Shown here: one piece after another, positions 16,176-25,079 of the stretch | Numbering within the stretch: the first letter of the stretch is position 1 | Layout of the letters: each line of letters starts with the position of its first letter | From: Vibrio neptunius | GTDB taxonomy: Bacteria > Pseudomonadota > Gammaproteobacteria > Enterobacterales > Vibrionaceae | Reading direction: 5' to 3' | DNA: 54,265 bases | NCBI RefSeq assembly: GCF_000967495.1 | Contig: NZ_JXXU01000004.1 | Location: 1-54,265, forward strand | Program-made: the position numbers and the translations under genes | Notes under the pieces: model-generated | What the model saw: the letters and a program-made list of their open reading frames with translations, nothing else | Databases searched by the model: none | What the model was told of the DNA's origin: nothing

Positions 16176-18091
16176 CCGGTTATTTCCTACAGGCATTTAT
16201 CTATCTTGTTGCCGCTGTCATCGCTGTTCCTATTGCAAAGCGACTTGGGCTCGGTTCTGTACTCGGTTATTTAATTGCAGGCGTCGTCATTGGACCGATC
16301 ATAGGTTTAGTTGGAGAAGAAACAACCACCATCCAGCATTTTGCTGAATTTGGTGTTGTGATGATGCTGTTTTTGGTCGGCCTTGAGTTAGAGCCAAAGA
16401 TGCTCTGGTCAATGAGAAATCGCTTGCTTGGCTTAGGAGGATTACAAGTCGGTGGGACAACAGCGGTCATCATGGGTGTCGCTTTACTGTTTGACCAACC
16501 ATGGACTATTGCCCTTGCAATTGGTTTGATCTTCGCACTTTCTTCAACAGCTATCGTACTACAGACCTTTAATGAAAAGGGCCTCAACAAAACAGAGGGG
16601 GGGCAGAATGCCTTCTCGGTATTGCTGTTCCAAGACATCGCCGTTATTCCTATGCTGGCGTTTATCCCACTATTGGCACTCCCCGAGTTGGTGGAACAAG
16701 CTCAGGCGGCGGTCAGCAGTGCAGCCGATCACCATGATGAGCTCAGTTTAGTCACAGGTTTACCGGGTTGGGCGTATGCCTTGGTGATTATTGGCTCTGT
16801 TATTGGTCTGGTCGTTGGAGGACATTATTTAAGTCGTCCACTATTTCGTTTCGTCGCCAGTTCAGGGCTTCGTGAAATTTTTACCGCTACGGCATTAATG
16901 TTAGTTGTCGGTATCGCGGCACTGATGAGCTTAGTTGGTTTGTCCCCAGCACTAGGGACTTTCCTTGCAGGCGTTGTTCTGGCAAACAGTGAATTTCGCC
17001 ACGAGCTTGAGTCCAACATCGATCCGTTTAAGGGCTTATTGCTTGGCCTGTTCTTCATCACCGTTGGGGCTGGCATCAATTTTGGTATCCTGTTCGACGA
17101 CTTTGCACTTATCATCGGTTTAACACTGGGCGTAATGTTGCTCAAAGCGACCATTCTTTACGTGTTAGCGTTGATATTCCGTATTAAAAACAGCAACAAG
17201 TGGCTGTTTACACTCAGCTTGGCCCAAGCAGGCGAATTCGGTTTCGTCTTGCTTAGTTTTACGGTGCAGAATCATGTCATTCCACAAGATATTGCTCAAA
17301 CTCTGTCACTGGTGGTCGCCCTTTCGATGTTCCTGACTCCGGGTTTATTTATCCTGTTCGATAAAGTCATTTTGCCAAGATTTGAGCTTGAGTCGAATGA
17401 CCGTGAAGCCGATCAGATTGAAGAAAAAGGCACCGTCATCATTGCGGGTATCGGCCGCTTTGGACAAATTGTAAATCGATTACTTGTTGCTAATGGGGTC
17501 AAAACTGTGGTGCTTGATCATCAGGCTGCTCAAGTGGATGTCGTACGACGTATCGACACCAAAGCTTACTTTGGTGATGCCACTCGGCCTGACCTACTTC
17601 ACACGGCTGGTATTGAAGAAGCCTCTATGCTGGTTATAGCCATTGATAACCCTGAAACCAGCGTTGAGCTGACCAAGTACGTCAAACACACGTATCCAAA
17701 GGTCAAAGTGTTGGTTCGTGCCTTCGATCGAGGCCATGGCTACCTATTACGTCAGGCTGGCGCTGACATTATCGAGTCAGAAACTTACCATTCTGCGCTT
17801 GAACTTGGAGCACAGGCCTTGAAATCTCTTGGATACCACCCATTTCATGTAGAGCAACAACGAACTGCGTATCGCCGAATTGAAGACAAGAAATCCGACA
17901 TGCTTTATCAGGCTTGGGAAGATGACTCTGAAGGCGAACGATTTGATAACAACTACCGAAAACTCTTTATGCACCTCGAAGAGCAAATAAAACTGGCGAT
18001 GAATACCGATCGCTCAGACAAACATGAGGGTGGTGAGCGAGGCTGGACACCGCCACCCAAAGGTTATGCTGAAGAGTTCAAGGAAGAATAA
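16172..18091 (+). CDS. kefB: Glutathione-regulated potassium/proton antiporter (KefB/KefC type)
   Basis: 639 residues. The first about 385 form 12-13 membrane spans of a CPA2 antiporter (LGYLIAGVVIGP, FLVGLELEP, LLFQDIAVIPML). Residues about 410-530 are an RCK/KTN domain with Rossmann motif IAGIGRFGQIVNRLL and FGDATRPDLL. A charged tail follows. The family expels K+ and takes up protons when glutathione adducts form, which acidifies the cell and protects it against electrophiles. Coupled to the KefG-type gene. A terminator follows. Confidence 0.93.
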   Translation: MTGYFLQAFIYLVAAVIAVPIAKRLGLGSVLGYLIAGVVIGPIIGLVGEETTTIQHFAEFGVVMMLFLVGLELEPKMLWSMRNRLLGLGGLQVGGTTAVIMGVALLFDQPWTIALAIGLIFALSSTAIVLQTFNEKGLNKTEGGQNAFSVLLFQDIAVIPMLAFIPLLALPELVEQAQAAVSSAADHHDELSLVTGLPGWAYALVIIGSVIGLVVGGHYLSRPLFRFVASSGLREIFTATALMLVVGIAALMSLVGLSPALGTFLAGVVLANSEFRHELESNIDPFKGLLLGLFFITVGAGINFGILFDDFALIIGLTLGVMLLKATILYVLALIFRIKNSNKWLFTLSLAQAGEFGFVLLSFTVQNHVIPQDIAQTLSLVVALSMFLTPGLFILFDKVILPRFELESNDREADQIEEKGTVIIAGIGRFGQIVNRLLVANGVKTVVLDHQAAQVDVVRRIDTKAYFGDATRPDLLHTAGIEEASMLVIAIDNPETSVELTKYVKHTYPKVKVLVRAFDRGHGYLLRQAGADIIESETYHSALELGAQALKSLGYHPFHVEQQRTAYRRIEDKKSDMLYQAWEDDSEGERFDNNYRKLFMHLEEQIKLAMNTDRSDKHEGGERGWTPPPKGYAEEFKEE

Positions 18092-18095
18092 GTTG

Positions 18096-18124
18096 AGACC
18101 GGGGCACTGCCTCGGTTTTTCTTT
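18096..18124 (+). terminator. Rho-independent terminator of kefB
   Basis: Stem accggggc / gcctcggt with an ACT loop (imperfect), followed by TTTTTC. Confidence 0.75.
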
Positions 18125-18143
18125 TACAGAATGATTGAATGAT

Positions 18144-19478
18144 ATGACTGCTACAAACATTGAAAACTCCCCATCACTGGGTCAACAGCTGTTCAAAATG
18201 ACATGGCCAATGCTATTTGGTGTCTTGTCTTTGATGAGCTTTCAGTTGGTCGACAGTGCTTTCATCGGCCAGCTTGGCGTACTACCGCTTGCAGCACAGG
18301 GGTTTACCTTACCAATACAGATGATCATTATCGGCATTCAAGTCGGATTAGGTATCGCAACAACCGCCGTAATCGCCAAGGCTATCGGGGCTAACAACAC
18401 ACGCTTTGCCCACCAGCTTGGAGGTTTGGTGATTGCCATGGGAACTATTGGCGTTGCGGTTATCTCTGTGTTTATTTACCTTATTCGAGTCCCTATCCTA
18501 CAGTTACTCAGTGCTCCAGAAACCCTGTTTCCTGTGATTGACAGCTACTGGATCTACTGGCTGATCAGCGCTTGGACAGGTGCTCTACTCTATTTCCTTT
18601 ACAGTGTTTGTCGAGCCAATGGTAATACTATGTTGCCAGGCACAATGATGATGGTCACCAGTGTGCTTAACCTGATCCTAGATCCCATTTTCATCTTTAC
18701 TCTCGATCTCGGGCTAAACGGCGCTGCCATCGCAACCATTATCGCCTTTGGTATCGGTATCCTGATCGTTGCACCTAAGGTTACACGCAAACATTGGATG
18801 AGCTTTGACTGGCATGATCTCAACATCGCGCAAAGTGTTAAGTCGATTGGTAATATCATGGGGCCAGCGATGATCAGCCAGTTGCTACCACCTTTGTCTT
18901 CGATGTTAGCCACCAAATTACTTGCAGGGTTTGGCACTGCCGCAGTCGCTGCTTGGGCGTTGGGATCAAGGTTCGAGTTTTTTGCTATCGTCTCAGTGCT
19001 TGCTCTGACAATGTCAATGCCACCAATGGTCGGTCGATTGCTAGGGGAGAGAAACATCACGGATATACGTCGACTCGTAGTCATCGCCAGCCAGTTTGTG
19101 ATTGGACTTCAACTCCTGATTGCTGCCATTACCTGGCTATCAGCAGATTGGCTAGCTTCATTGATGACCAGTGAATCTCAAGTCACTGAGATTTTAATCT
19201 GGCACTTATTGATTGTCCCTGTCAGCCTTGGACCACTAGGCATCTGCATGCTAATGGTATCCATTGCCAATGCATTGGGTAAATCCTACACAGCCTTAAC
19301 CATGTCAGCGCTGCGTCTATTCGCGTTCTTCTTGCCTTGTCTATGGCTGGGAGCACATTTTGGCGGAATAGAAGGGCTATTTTGGGGCTCTATGGTTGGT
19401 AACCTATTAGCTGGTATCTGTGCATGGCACATGTATCAAAAAGCACTGAGGCAGATTGAAGCCAATCTTGAGCGATAA
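18144..19478 (+). CDS. MATE-family efflux transporter
   Basis: 444 residues from the ATG at 18144; an in-frame TTG at 18135 would add three residues. Twelve hydrophobic spans in two similar halves, starting LGQQLFKMTWPMLFGVLSLMSFQLVDSAFIGQLG, where the P, D and G positions match MATE pumps. The family exports cationic drugs or metabolites using Na+ or H+. It follows kefB after a terminator and precedes a DMT transporter with its own leader, so it is probably a single-gene unit. The substrate is unknown. Confidence 0.9.
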   Translation: MTATNIENSPSLGQQLFKMTWPMLFGVLSLMSFQLVDSAFIGQLGVLPLAAQGFTLPIQMIIIGIQVGLGIATTAVIAKAIGANNTRFAHQLGGLVIAMGTIGVAVISVFIYLIRVPILQLLSAPETLFPVIDSYWIYWLISAWTGALLYFLYSVCRANGNTMLPGTMMMVTSVLNLILDPIFIFTLDLGLNGAAIATIIAFGIGILIVAPKVTRKHWMSFDWHDLNIAQSVKSIGNIMGPAMISQLLPPLSSMLATKLLAGFGTAAVAAWALGSRFEFFAIVSVLALTMSMPPMVGRLLGERNITDIRRLVVIASQFVIGLQLLIAAITWLSADWLASLMTSESQVTEILIWHLLIVPVSLGPLGICMLMVSIANALGKSYTALTMSALRLFAFFLPCLWLGAHFGGIEGLFWGSMVGNLLAGICAWHMYQKALRQIEANLER

Positions 19479-19541
19479 AACTGATTGCCTTTCCTCACTA
19501 TGCTGGTTAATCTGGTTTTTCATCACTAAGGAATATCTCTG

Positions 19542-19595
19542 ATGCAAATTTCGTTTACTTACCTTTGGCTCCTTCTCATTGCCTGTAGCCGGTAG
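19542..19595 (+). CDS. 17-residue leader peptide upstream of DMT transporter
   Basis: ATG at 19542 with an AAGGAA ribosome site 8 nt upstream opens MQISFTYLWLLLIACSR and stops at 19593. It is hydrophobic with a Trp-Leu-Leu-Leu core and an LIAC box-like end. Fifteen bases after the stop begins a set of alternating hairpins that ends next to the transporter start. The position fits a regulatory leader peptide; its role as a sensor is inferred. Confidence 0.55.
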   Translation: MQISFTYLWLLLIACSR

Positions 19596-19608
19596 GTAAA
19601 CCTGTGCC

Positions 19609-19674
19609 TGGCTACGAGAAAACGTAGCCAGCCTAATTCTTCTCGTAGCCCAACTCTCAATAAAGGATACGAGA
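19609..19674 (+). promoter_or_regulatory. Candidate translational attenuator with four pairing segments
   Basis: Segment 1 (ggctacgagaa, 19610-19620) can pair with segment 2 (cgtagcca, 19623-19630) or with segment 3 (ttctcgtagcc, 19640-19650, 11 perfect pairs). Segment 3 can instead pair with segment 4 (tacgaga, 19668-19674), which brackets the AAAGGA ribosome site and lies 4 bases before the transporter ATG. Structures 1:2 + 3:4 and 1:3 exclude each other. Confidence 0.6.
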
Positions 19675-19677
19675 ATA

Positions 19678-20601
19678 ATGACCGAAAACACCCAGACGAT
19701 TCGACCTCCTGCTTTTCGCGCCACTCAAGTTGGCCTATTGCTGGCTCTAGCGGGTTGTCTACTCTTCTCCATTAAACCTGTACTGATCAAGATCGCCTAC
19801 CAATACGATGGTGACGCAACTTCTATCATGGCACTACGTGCATTCAGCTCTCTGCCTCTTTATCTGGCCATGTTGGTGTATTTGTGTCGCACACCAGACA
19901 ATCGTACCAAGGCCAAGCAACATGGTCTTAAAGCCGCAGCTATCGGTATCATGGGCTACTACATCGCAAGCTATCTGGATATCGCCTCATTGGAGTTCAT
20001 CTCTGCTCAATTAGAGCGACTACTGATTTTCTTGTTCCCCACTTTTGTCGTGCTCATTAGTTGGGCTCTGTATCGGCAGGTCCCAAGCCGTCGGGTCATT
20101 GTGACCACATTGCTTGGCTATATTGGTATCTCTTTGATCTTTGTCCATGACTTTAACACCCTTGGCAGCTTTGTTTTATTCGGCAGCGGTCTCGCCATCA
20201 TGTCAGCCTTAGTGTTCGCCTTTTATCTTGTGTGGAGTAAGCCGCTCATCTCAAAAATGGGTAGCTCTCTGTTCACGAGCATTGGCATGGGAAGTGCCGG
20301 AGTCGCAATCGTCATTCACCTGCTATTAAGTCAGGCAGAAATCTACAGTTGGAGCTCAGAGCTTATTACCATCGGCGTTACATTAGGTATTTTTTGTACG
20401 GTTGTTCCTTCCTATTTGATTGCGGCCGCGATGGCGCGCTTGACACCGACTCAATTGAGCCTAACCAGTAATATTGGCCCTGCGATCACTGCGATATCTG
20501 CAGTACTCGTATTAGGGGAAGCATTTACTGTTTGGCACGCTATGGGAATGACTTTGGTTGTATTTTCGGTTTACCTGCTCAATAAACCTAAAACCCACTA
20601 G
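19678..20601 (+). CDS. EamA/DMT-superfamily transporter
   Basis: 307 residues with ten hydrophobic spans in two EamA repeats (first: LLLALAGCLLFSIKPVLIKIAY; second: LFGSGLAIMSALVFAFYLVWSKPLI). Members export amino acids, drugs or metabolites. The gene is preceded by a leader peptide and switchable hairpins, so its translation is probably conditional. Substrate unknown. A second, distinct DMT gene follows 140 bases downstream. Confidence 0.88.
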   Translation: MTENTQTIRPPAFRATQVGLLLALAGCLLFSIKPVLIKIAYQYDGDATSIMALRAFSSLPLYLAMLVYLCRTPDNRTKAKQHGLKAAAIGIMGYYIASYLDIASLEFISAQLERLLIFLFPTFVVLISWALYRQVPSRRVIVTTLLGYIGISLIFVHDFNTLGSFVLFGSGLAIMSALVFAFYLVWSKPLISKMGSSLFTSIGMGSAGVAIVIHLLLSQAEIYSWSSELITIGVTLGIFCTVVPSYLIAAAMARLTPTQLSLTSNIGPAITAISAVLVLGEAFTVWHAMGMTLVVFSVYLLNKPKTH

Positions 20602-20744
20602 CCCGTCATCGCTAGCGTCGCAATACCGTAAAAGGAAGCAGGCTGTTTCTTCGGTTTTTTTGATGAAGTACAACAAGATAGATAGATGACGTACTACCAA
20701 GAACATCGTATGATTCAGCCTACTATTTTTCTACCACGACGATT

Positions 20745-21635
20745 ATGGCTTCAAGACCCCATCACCCTATACAAGGCGCAAGCTGGATGCTTACGGCTGG
20801 TTTAGCCTTTGCCTTGGTTAATAGCCTCGCTCAGGTCGCCAGTATTAATTTCGGCTTATCTTCCACGACTGTCGCATTGATCCAATATGCGATCGCTCTG
20901 GTTGTCATTCTGCCCTATTTAAAAACATTGGGCATTCGACATTCTCTGCGTACTCAACATCTCGGAATGCACATCTTCCGGGTATTTCTTTCTGTAATCG
21001 GAATTCAACTCTGGCTATGGGCTCTGGCTTATCCGGTGCCAATCTGGCAAGGAATAGCCCTACTGATGACGTCACCACTTTTCGCAACGGTTGGTTCAGG
21101 GTTGTTCCTTAAGGAAAAAGTGGGTATCGCACGATGGGGAGCTACGCTGTCCGGATTTATCGGTGCTATGATCATTCTGGAACCTTGGGCCGATGACTTC
21201 AGTTGGGCAGCACTACTCCCCGTAGGCGCCGCTTTCTTTTGGGCTTGTTATTCCTTAATGGTTAAAAAGCTCTCTTCTGATGATTCTCCATCCACTATGG
21301 TGGTATATCTCCTGATCCTCATCACCCCATTCAACATCTTACTCGCTATTCCTGACTGGCAAACCCCTGTAGGCGGCACCATCTGGATGGTGTTGTTCGC
21401 CGCAGGCGTACTGACAGCATTAGCTCAATGGGCTATTGTGAAAGCATACTCGGTTGCAGATGCATCGTTTGTTCAACCCTTTGATCATGCCAAATTACCA
21501 TTGAATGTACTGGCGGGGTGGATCGTATTCAGTTGGGTGCCACCTGGTCGATTATGGCTGGGCGCGGCGATCATTATCGTATCTGTTGCTTTTATTACAC
21601 ATTGGGAATCAAAAAAATCTCGCCAAATGAAATAA
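20745..21635 (+). CDS. EamA/DMT-superfamily transporter
   Basis: 296 residues, ten spans, two EamA domains, with GASWMLTAGLAFALVNSLAQVA at the start and FFWACYSLMVKKLSSDD opening the second half. It resembles S-adenosylmethionine/RhaT-type DMT proteins in general layout, but the substrate cannot be read. It is not a recent duplicate of the previous DMT gene. The ATG at 20745 lacks a strong ribosome site. The glutaredoxin gene downstream lies about 50 bases away and may be co-transcribed. Confidence 0.87.
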   Translation: MASRPHHPIQGASWMLTAGLAFALVNSLAQVASINFGLSSTTVALIQYAIALVVILPYLKTLGIRHSLRTQHLGMHIFRVFLSVIGIQLWLWALAYPVPIWQGIALLMTSPLFATVGSGLFLKEKVGIARWGATLSGFIGAMIILEPWADDFSWAALLPVGAAFFWACYSLMVKKLSSDDSPSTMVVYLLILITPFNILLAIPDWQTPVGGTIWMVLFAAGVLTALAQWAIVKAYSVADASFVQPFDHAKLPLNVLAGWIVFSWVPPGRLWLGAAIIIVSVAFITHWESKKSRQMK

Positions 21636-21687
21636 ATATCCGCCATTACCGTTCTATTAACTAAAGGTAACTATGGGAGAGAGCTCT

Positions 21688-22311
21688 ATGACAGATCCAA
21701 TCAAATTAACACTCTATCGCTGGGGCGGCAGTTGGGGGCCGTTCAGTGTTAAAATTCCATGTGGTGAGTGCACACTAACAAAAGACATTCTTAAAGATAC
21801 ATTTGAGAATGAGTTAGCGGGTATCCCTGTAGAATTGGAAGTAAAAGATTGGCTCTCTCATTGGTGGGAACCTTTGAAAGTGGGTGCGTGGCATGCACCT
21901 ATTCTGATGGTAGAAGGCAAAGTTGTCAGTCAAGGTGAAGCCTTAAACCGCGGTGTTTTGGTCCAATCGATCATTCAGGAATGGACCAAGCGTGATACGT
22001 TGAAAGGCAACATTGTTTACGGCAAAGCGACCTGCCCTTACTGTGTGAAAGCAAAGAAATTACTTGATGACGCTGGGATTGATTACCAGTATCACGATGT
22101 CGTTAAAGACAGCGCGGCTCTGTATCGCATGATCCCAGAAGTGAAAGCCATTATCGGTGAAAAAACACCAGTGACTGTACCTCAGATATGGCTTGATGGT
22201 CATTACATTGGTGGCGCAGATAACCTGCAAGCTTGGCTAGCAGAAAAAGGCTTAAGTAATGTGCCCGATAACGTGGTAACCATAGACAACAGCCAAAGCT
22301 CCGTTGGTTAA
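21688..22311 (+). CDS. Glutaredoxin-domain protein with extra N-terminal redox-like domain
   Basis: 207 residues from the ATG at 21688, preceded by GGGAGAG; an ATG at 21673 would add five residues. The first about 100 residues are a thioredoxin-fold-like module with IPCGECTLTKDI, WLSHWWEPL and GAWHAPILMVEGKVVSQGEALNRG. The second half is a glutaredoxin with active site CPYC, TVPQIW and GGADNLQAWL. Probably a cytoplasmic glutathione-dependent thiol reductase. The CGEC in the first half may be a second redox pair. A terminator follows. Confidence 0.85.
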   Translation: MTDPIKLTLYRWGGSWGPFSVKIPCGECTLTKDILKDTFENELAGIPVELEVKDWLSHWWEPLKVGAWHAPILMVEGKVVSQGEALNRGVLVQSIIQEWTKRDTLKGNIVYGKATCPYCVKAKKLLDDAGIDYQYHDVVKDSAALYRMIPEVKAIIGEKTPVTVPQIWLDGHYIGGADNLQAWLAEKGLSNVPDNVVTIDNSQSSVG

Positions 22312-22318
22312 AAAGAAA

Positions 22319-22347
22319 CAAAGCCCCAAATATGGGGCTTTGTTTTT
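22319..22347 (+). terminator. Rho-independent terminator
   Basis: Stem aaagcccca / tggggcttt followed by GTTTTTA; lies between convergent genes and may serve both. Confidence 0.9.
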
Positions 22348-22366
22348 ATAGAAAACGTAAACTCGA

Positions 22367-22720
22367 CTATTTTGCGCGTTTAGGTTGTTGGTATGTTTTA
22401 CCTGCTGCCTGATAGGTATCTTTGCGCTTTACATCAAACATCACTTCAAAGAACCAAGCTACAAATCGAATCAAGTCATCGCCTTCATTCATCACATGCT
22501 CAACGTATTCTTGCTCTTCACCGTGATCGTTTTCTTGCATCGTCACATGGTAAATGCGTTGTTCACCGTCAACTTCTGCCAAAGCAAACTGACCTGTTAG
22601 AGACTGCGCCGCCTCAGCAACTTCTTCATTTTCATGTTGTTTCAACACTTCAAGTGCTTGTGGTAAGTTCTCTTTTTCACAAAGCGCAGTGACTAACTCT
22701 TCAAATTGTTTGTGTTCCAT
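22367..22720 (-). CDS. Acidic hypothetical protein
   Basis: 117 residues, strongly acidic and helical in the N-terminal half (MEHKQFEELVTALCEKENLPQALEVLKQHENEE), with a beta-like middle (GEQRIYHVTMQEN) and a basic tail ending QQPKRAK. No signal peptide or span. I do not recognise the family beyond a feeling that it is conserved in vibrios. A GAGAGG site lies upstream. Single gene. Confidence 0.65.
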   Translation of the reverse strand: MEHKQFEELVTALCEKENLPQALEVLKQHENEEVAEAAQSLTGQFALAEVDGEQRIYHVTMQENDHGEEQEYVEHVMNEGDDLIRFVAWFFEVMFDVKRKDTYQAAGKTYQQPKRAK

Positions 22721-22783
22721 CGTCGACCTCTCAGATCGTCATTTCAATCATTGAGGCGCATTGTAGCAGGGGCTTTACTCCTT

Positions 22784-23962
22784 TCAAGCAAACTCTTGGC
22801 CTACAGCGCGTCTCACACGGCTTGAATACAGTACCATTGCCATTAGGCTCGCAGAGATCAGATAGACCATGCCTAACGCTAATTGGCTCTCTATCCAGTT
22901 TTCAACCAAATATCCCCCCAACACACCAGCCAAACACATCTGAATAGCTCCCGACAAGGCAGAGACTGATCCCGCTTGCCGTTTATGTGGTCCAAGCAAC
23001 ATGCTAATTGAGAGAGGGAAAGACAAGCCCTGCGCAATGGTCATCCAGGTAAAGGCCCAGATGATATTAAACAGTGTCAAACCTGTCACTATCAGCCAAG
23101 TACCAGACGCCAACATGATCGCTATCGCTAAGACCATCAGTTGATGCGCGTTCAGATAGCGATTGAGTACATTCAGAGCCAGCGTACCAATCAATAGCCC
23201 CGCGGACGGTATCACCATGACCGAACCATATTCGGCAGCCGTTAAGCCCAATTCATGCTGTAACATGAAAGGCATTACAGACAAAGAAACCATACAAGCA
23301 AGGTAAGTAATCCAGTTATAGCTTGCGCTACTCAATACCTGTTTGTTGGTGATCAATTCTCCATAGTTTTTGACTACTTGGCCTACCTTGAATGATGTTC
23401 GGCCGTAGTTCATGGTCTCAGGTAAGATGAAGTAACCCAGTGTAAAAATTGCAGCTAGGTAGACCAGAACAAAAATAAACACGGCTTCCCAACCCAGATA
23501 GAATGCTGCCCAGCCACCAAAGACAGGCGCGATCACGGGCATAATTGAGGCCGTAACAGACACATAAGAGAGAGCTTTGGTTAGCTCTGCGCCATCGTAG
23601 CAGTCACGCAGCACACTTCGGCCTAATACAGATGCACTGCCCGCCCCGAGACCTTGCAGAAGACGGCCCAACGCCAATATCCATAAGTGATGAGAAAACA
23701 GCAAACAAATCACCGTCCCGATCAGGTATATCCCTTGGCCAAGAAGAAATACCGGACGACGTCCAATCGCATCCGACAGTGGGCCATAAAAAAGCTGTGA
23801 AACACCAAAGCCAACTAGAAACAAAGTGACGAGAAGTTGGACATCAGCTTGGTTAACCTGAAGCGTCTCACTGATCATGGGTAATGATGGTAGATAGATA
23901 CTCACACCTACCTGACCCGTTGCAATTATCATCATCGCCAGCAGAATCGGCGTTCTCTTCAT
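22784..23962 (-). CDS. MFS multidrug transporter, EmrD/Bcr-like
   Basis: 392 residues from the ATG at 23962, preceded by GAGGTGA; the open frame to 24031 has no such site. Twelve spans; the first loop carries QLFYGPLSDAIGRRPVFLLG (MFS motif A), and motif C is present near PVIAPVFGGW. The start TPILLAMMIIATGQVGVSIYLPSLP matches drug/H+ antiporters of 12 spans such as EmrD. A LysR regulator gene lies divergent and a palindrome between them suggests local control. Export of hydrophobic toxic compounds is inferred from the family. Confidence 0.88.
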   Translation of the reverse strand: MKRTPILLAMMIIATGQVGVSIYLPSLPMISETLQVNQADVQLLVTLFLVGFGVSQLFYGPLSDAIGRRPVFLLGQGIYLIGTVICLLFSHHLWILALGRLLQGLGAGSASVLGRSVLRDCYDGAELTKALSYVSVTASIMPVIAPVFGGWAAFYLGWEAVFIFVLVYLAAIFTLGYFILPETMNYGRTSFKVGQVVKNYGELITNKQVLSSASYNWITYLACMVSLSVMPFMLQHELGLTAAEYGSVMVIPSAGLLIGTLALNVLNRYLNAHQLMVLAIAIMLASGTWLIVTGLTLFNIIWAFTWMTIAQGLSFPLSISMLLGPHKRQAGSVSALSGAIQMCLAGVLGGYLVENWIESQLALGMVYLISASLMAMVLYSSRVRRAVGQEFA

Positions 23963-24033
23963 AACATCACCTCGTTTACTCTTTATGCAATTGAGTTTAA
24001 ATTCGATGCTAATGAATGATAATATCCTCAATT

Positions 24034-24050
24034 GGAAACTAATTAGTTCC
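24034..24050. promoter_or_regulatory. Palindrome in the MFS/LysR intergenic region
   Basis: AACTAATTAGTT is a perfect 12-base palindrome inside GGAA...TTCC (24034-24050), between the divergent pump and LysR genes; a candidate LysR-type operator. Confidence 0.45.
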
Positions 24051-24074
24051 TATAAAGAATCAATTGGGGGAAGG

Positions 24075-24968
24075 ATGGATTGGATTCAAAGTGTTCAAAG
24101 TTACATTCGAGTGGTCGATGAAGGCAGTTTCAACGGCGCCGCAAGAAAGATGAATACCACCAGCTCGGCGATCAGTAAGCGGGTTCATTGGCTCGAAGAA
24201 CGTATTGGGGTGCAGTTACTGAAACGCACGACACGTACCGTAACTCAAACTGAAGCAGGGGCCCTATTCTATGAACGTGCAAAAGTTCAGCTCGAAGGCT
24301 GGCAATCCATTGTCGATGAAACCCGCTCGGTAAATCAGACACCCGCCGGGCTACTCAAGATTGGCGCAACCATTGCCGTCGGCTCTAAGTTTTTGGTCCA
24401 ATACCTCGATGACTTTTTGCAAATGTACCCGGAAATTCGAATCCAGCTCATCACCACCACACCAGGTCAGTTGCCTGAACTTAGTTTGGATCTGTTTATC
24501 AGTCGAGAAATTGAGCAGTTGAATTCACTTAGCTTTAAGGCATCTGCCCTATTCGAACACAAGGCAGGTTTCTACGCGTCACCAGACTATTTAGAAAAAT
24601 ATGGCGAACCTAAAACCATTGACGAGCTGACACAGCACAACGCGTTAGTATGGGGTGAACGTCCACAACGTGAAATCACCCTGACCAACGGAAAAAAAAT
24701 TGTCCTTTCAGGCAACCTCGCCACCACCAATCCAGAAGCACTGTTCTATGCAGCAAAAAATGCTATGGGTATTTTGATCTCCAATGATGTCATGATCAAA
24801 GATGAAATCAGATCCGGCACATTAAAGCGTATTTTGCCCCGAATAACCGCTGATGAAGCAACAGTTTACGCCTATTATCCGAAGCTTGACTATCAACACA
24901 CCCGAACCAAATTATTCTTGGACTATCTGAAACAGCGTTTAGCGAGAGAACAAATGCAGGAACATTAA
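24075..24968 (+). CDS. LysR-family transcriptional regulator
   Basis: 297 residues from the ATG at 24075; the extension to 23985 is rejected. The N-terminal winged helix-turn-helix is typical (SYIRVVDEGSFNGAARKMNTTSSAISKRVHWLEERIGVQLLKRTTRTV). The C-terminal two-lobe substrate-binding domain runs from about 90 to 290. Divergent from the MFS pump, so it probably controls it and itself; the inducer is unknown. The gene ends well before the GGDEF-EAL gene. Confidence 0.9.
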   Translation: MDWIQSVQSYIRVVDEGSFNGAARKMNTTSSAISKRVHWLEERIGVQLLKRTTRTVTQTEAGALFYERAKVQLEGWQSIVDETRSVNQTPAGLLKIGATIAVGSKFLVQYLDDFLQMYPEIRIQLITTTPGQLPELSLDLFISREIEQLNSLSFKASALFEHKAGFYASPDYLEKYGEPKTIDELTQHNALVWGERPQREITLTNGKKIVLSGNLATTNPEALFYAAKNAMGILISNDVMIKDEIRSGTLKRILPRITADEATVYAYYPKLDYQHTRTKLFLDYLKQRLAREQMQEH

Positions 24969-25079
24969 TCTAAAAAAGTGGCTGAGGTGATTTGAATTAT
25001 TATGAGATCTATACCATATTTTGGTTGAACCAATACCAACAAATAAGTGATTACAGTCACGGCAAGGTAGGTTACTCAA

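Noticed and set aside
18599..19084. 161-residue antisense frame in the MATE gene
   Set aside because: It is a shadow of a membrane protein gene on the other strand, with no start signal.
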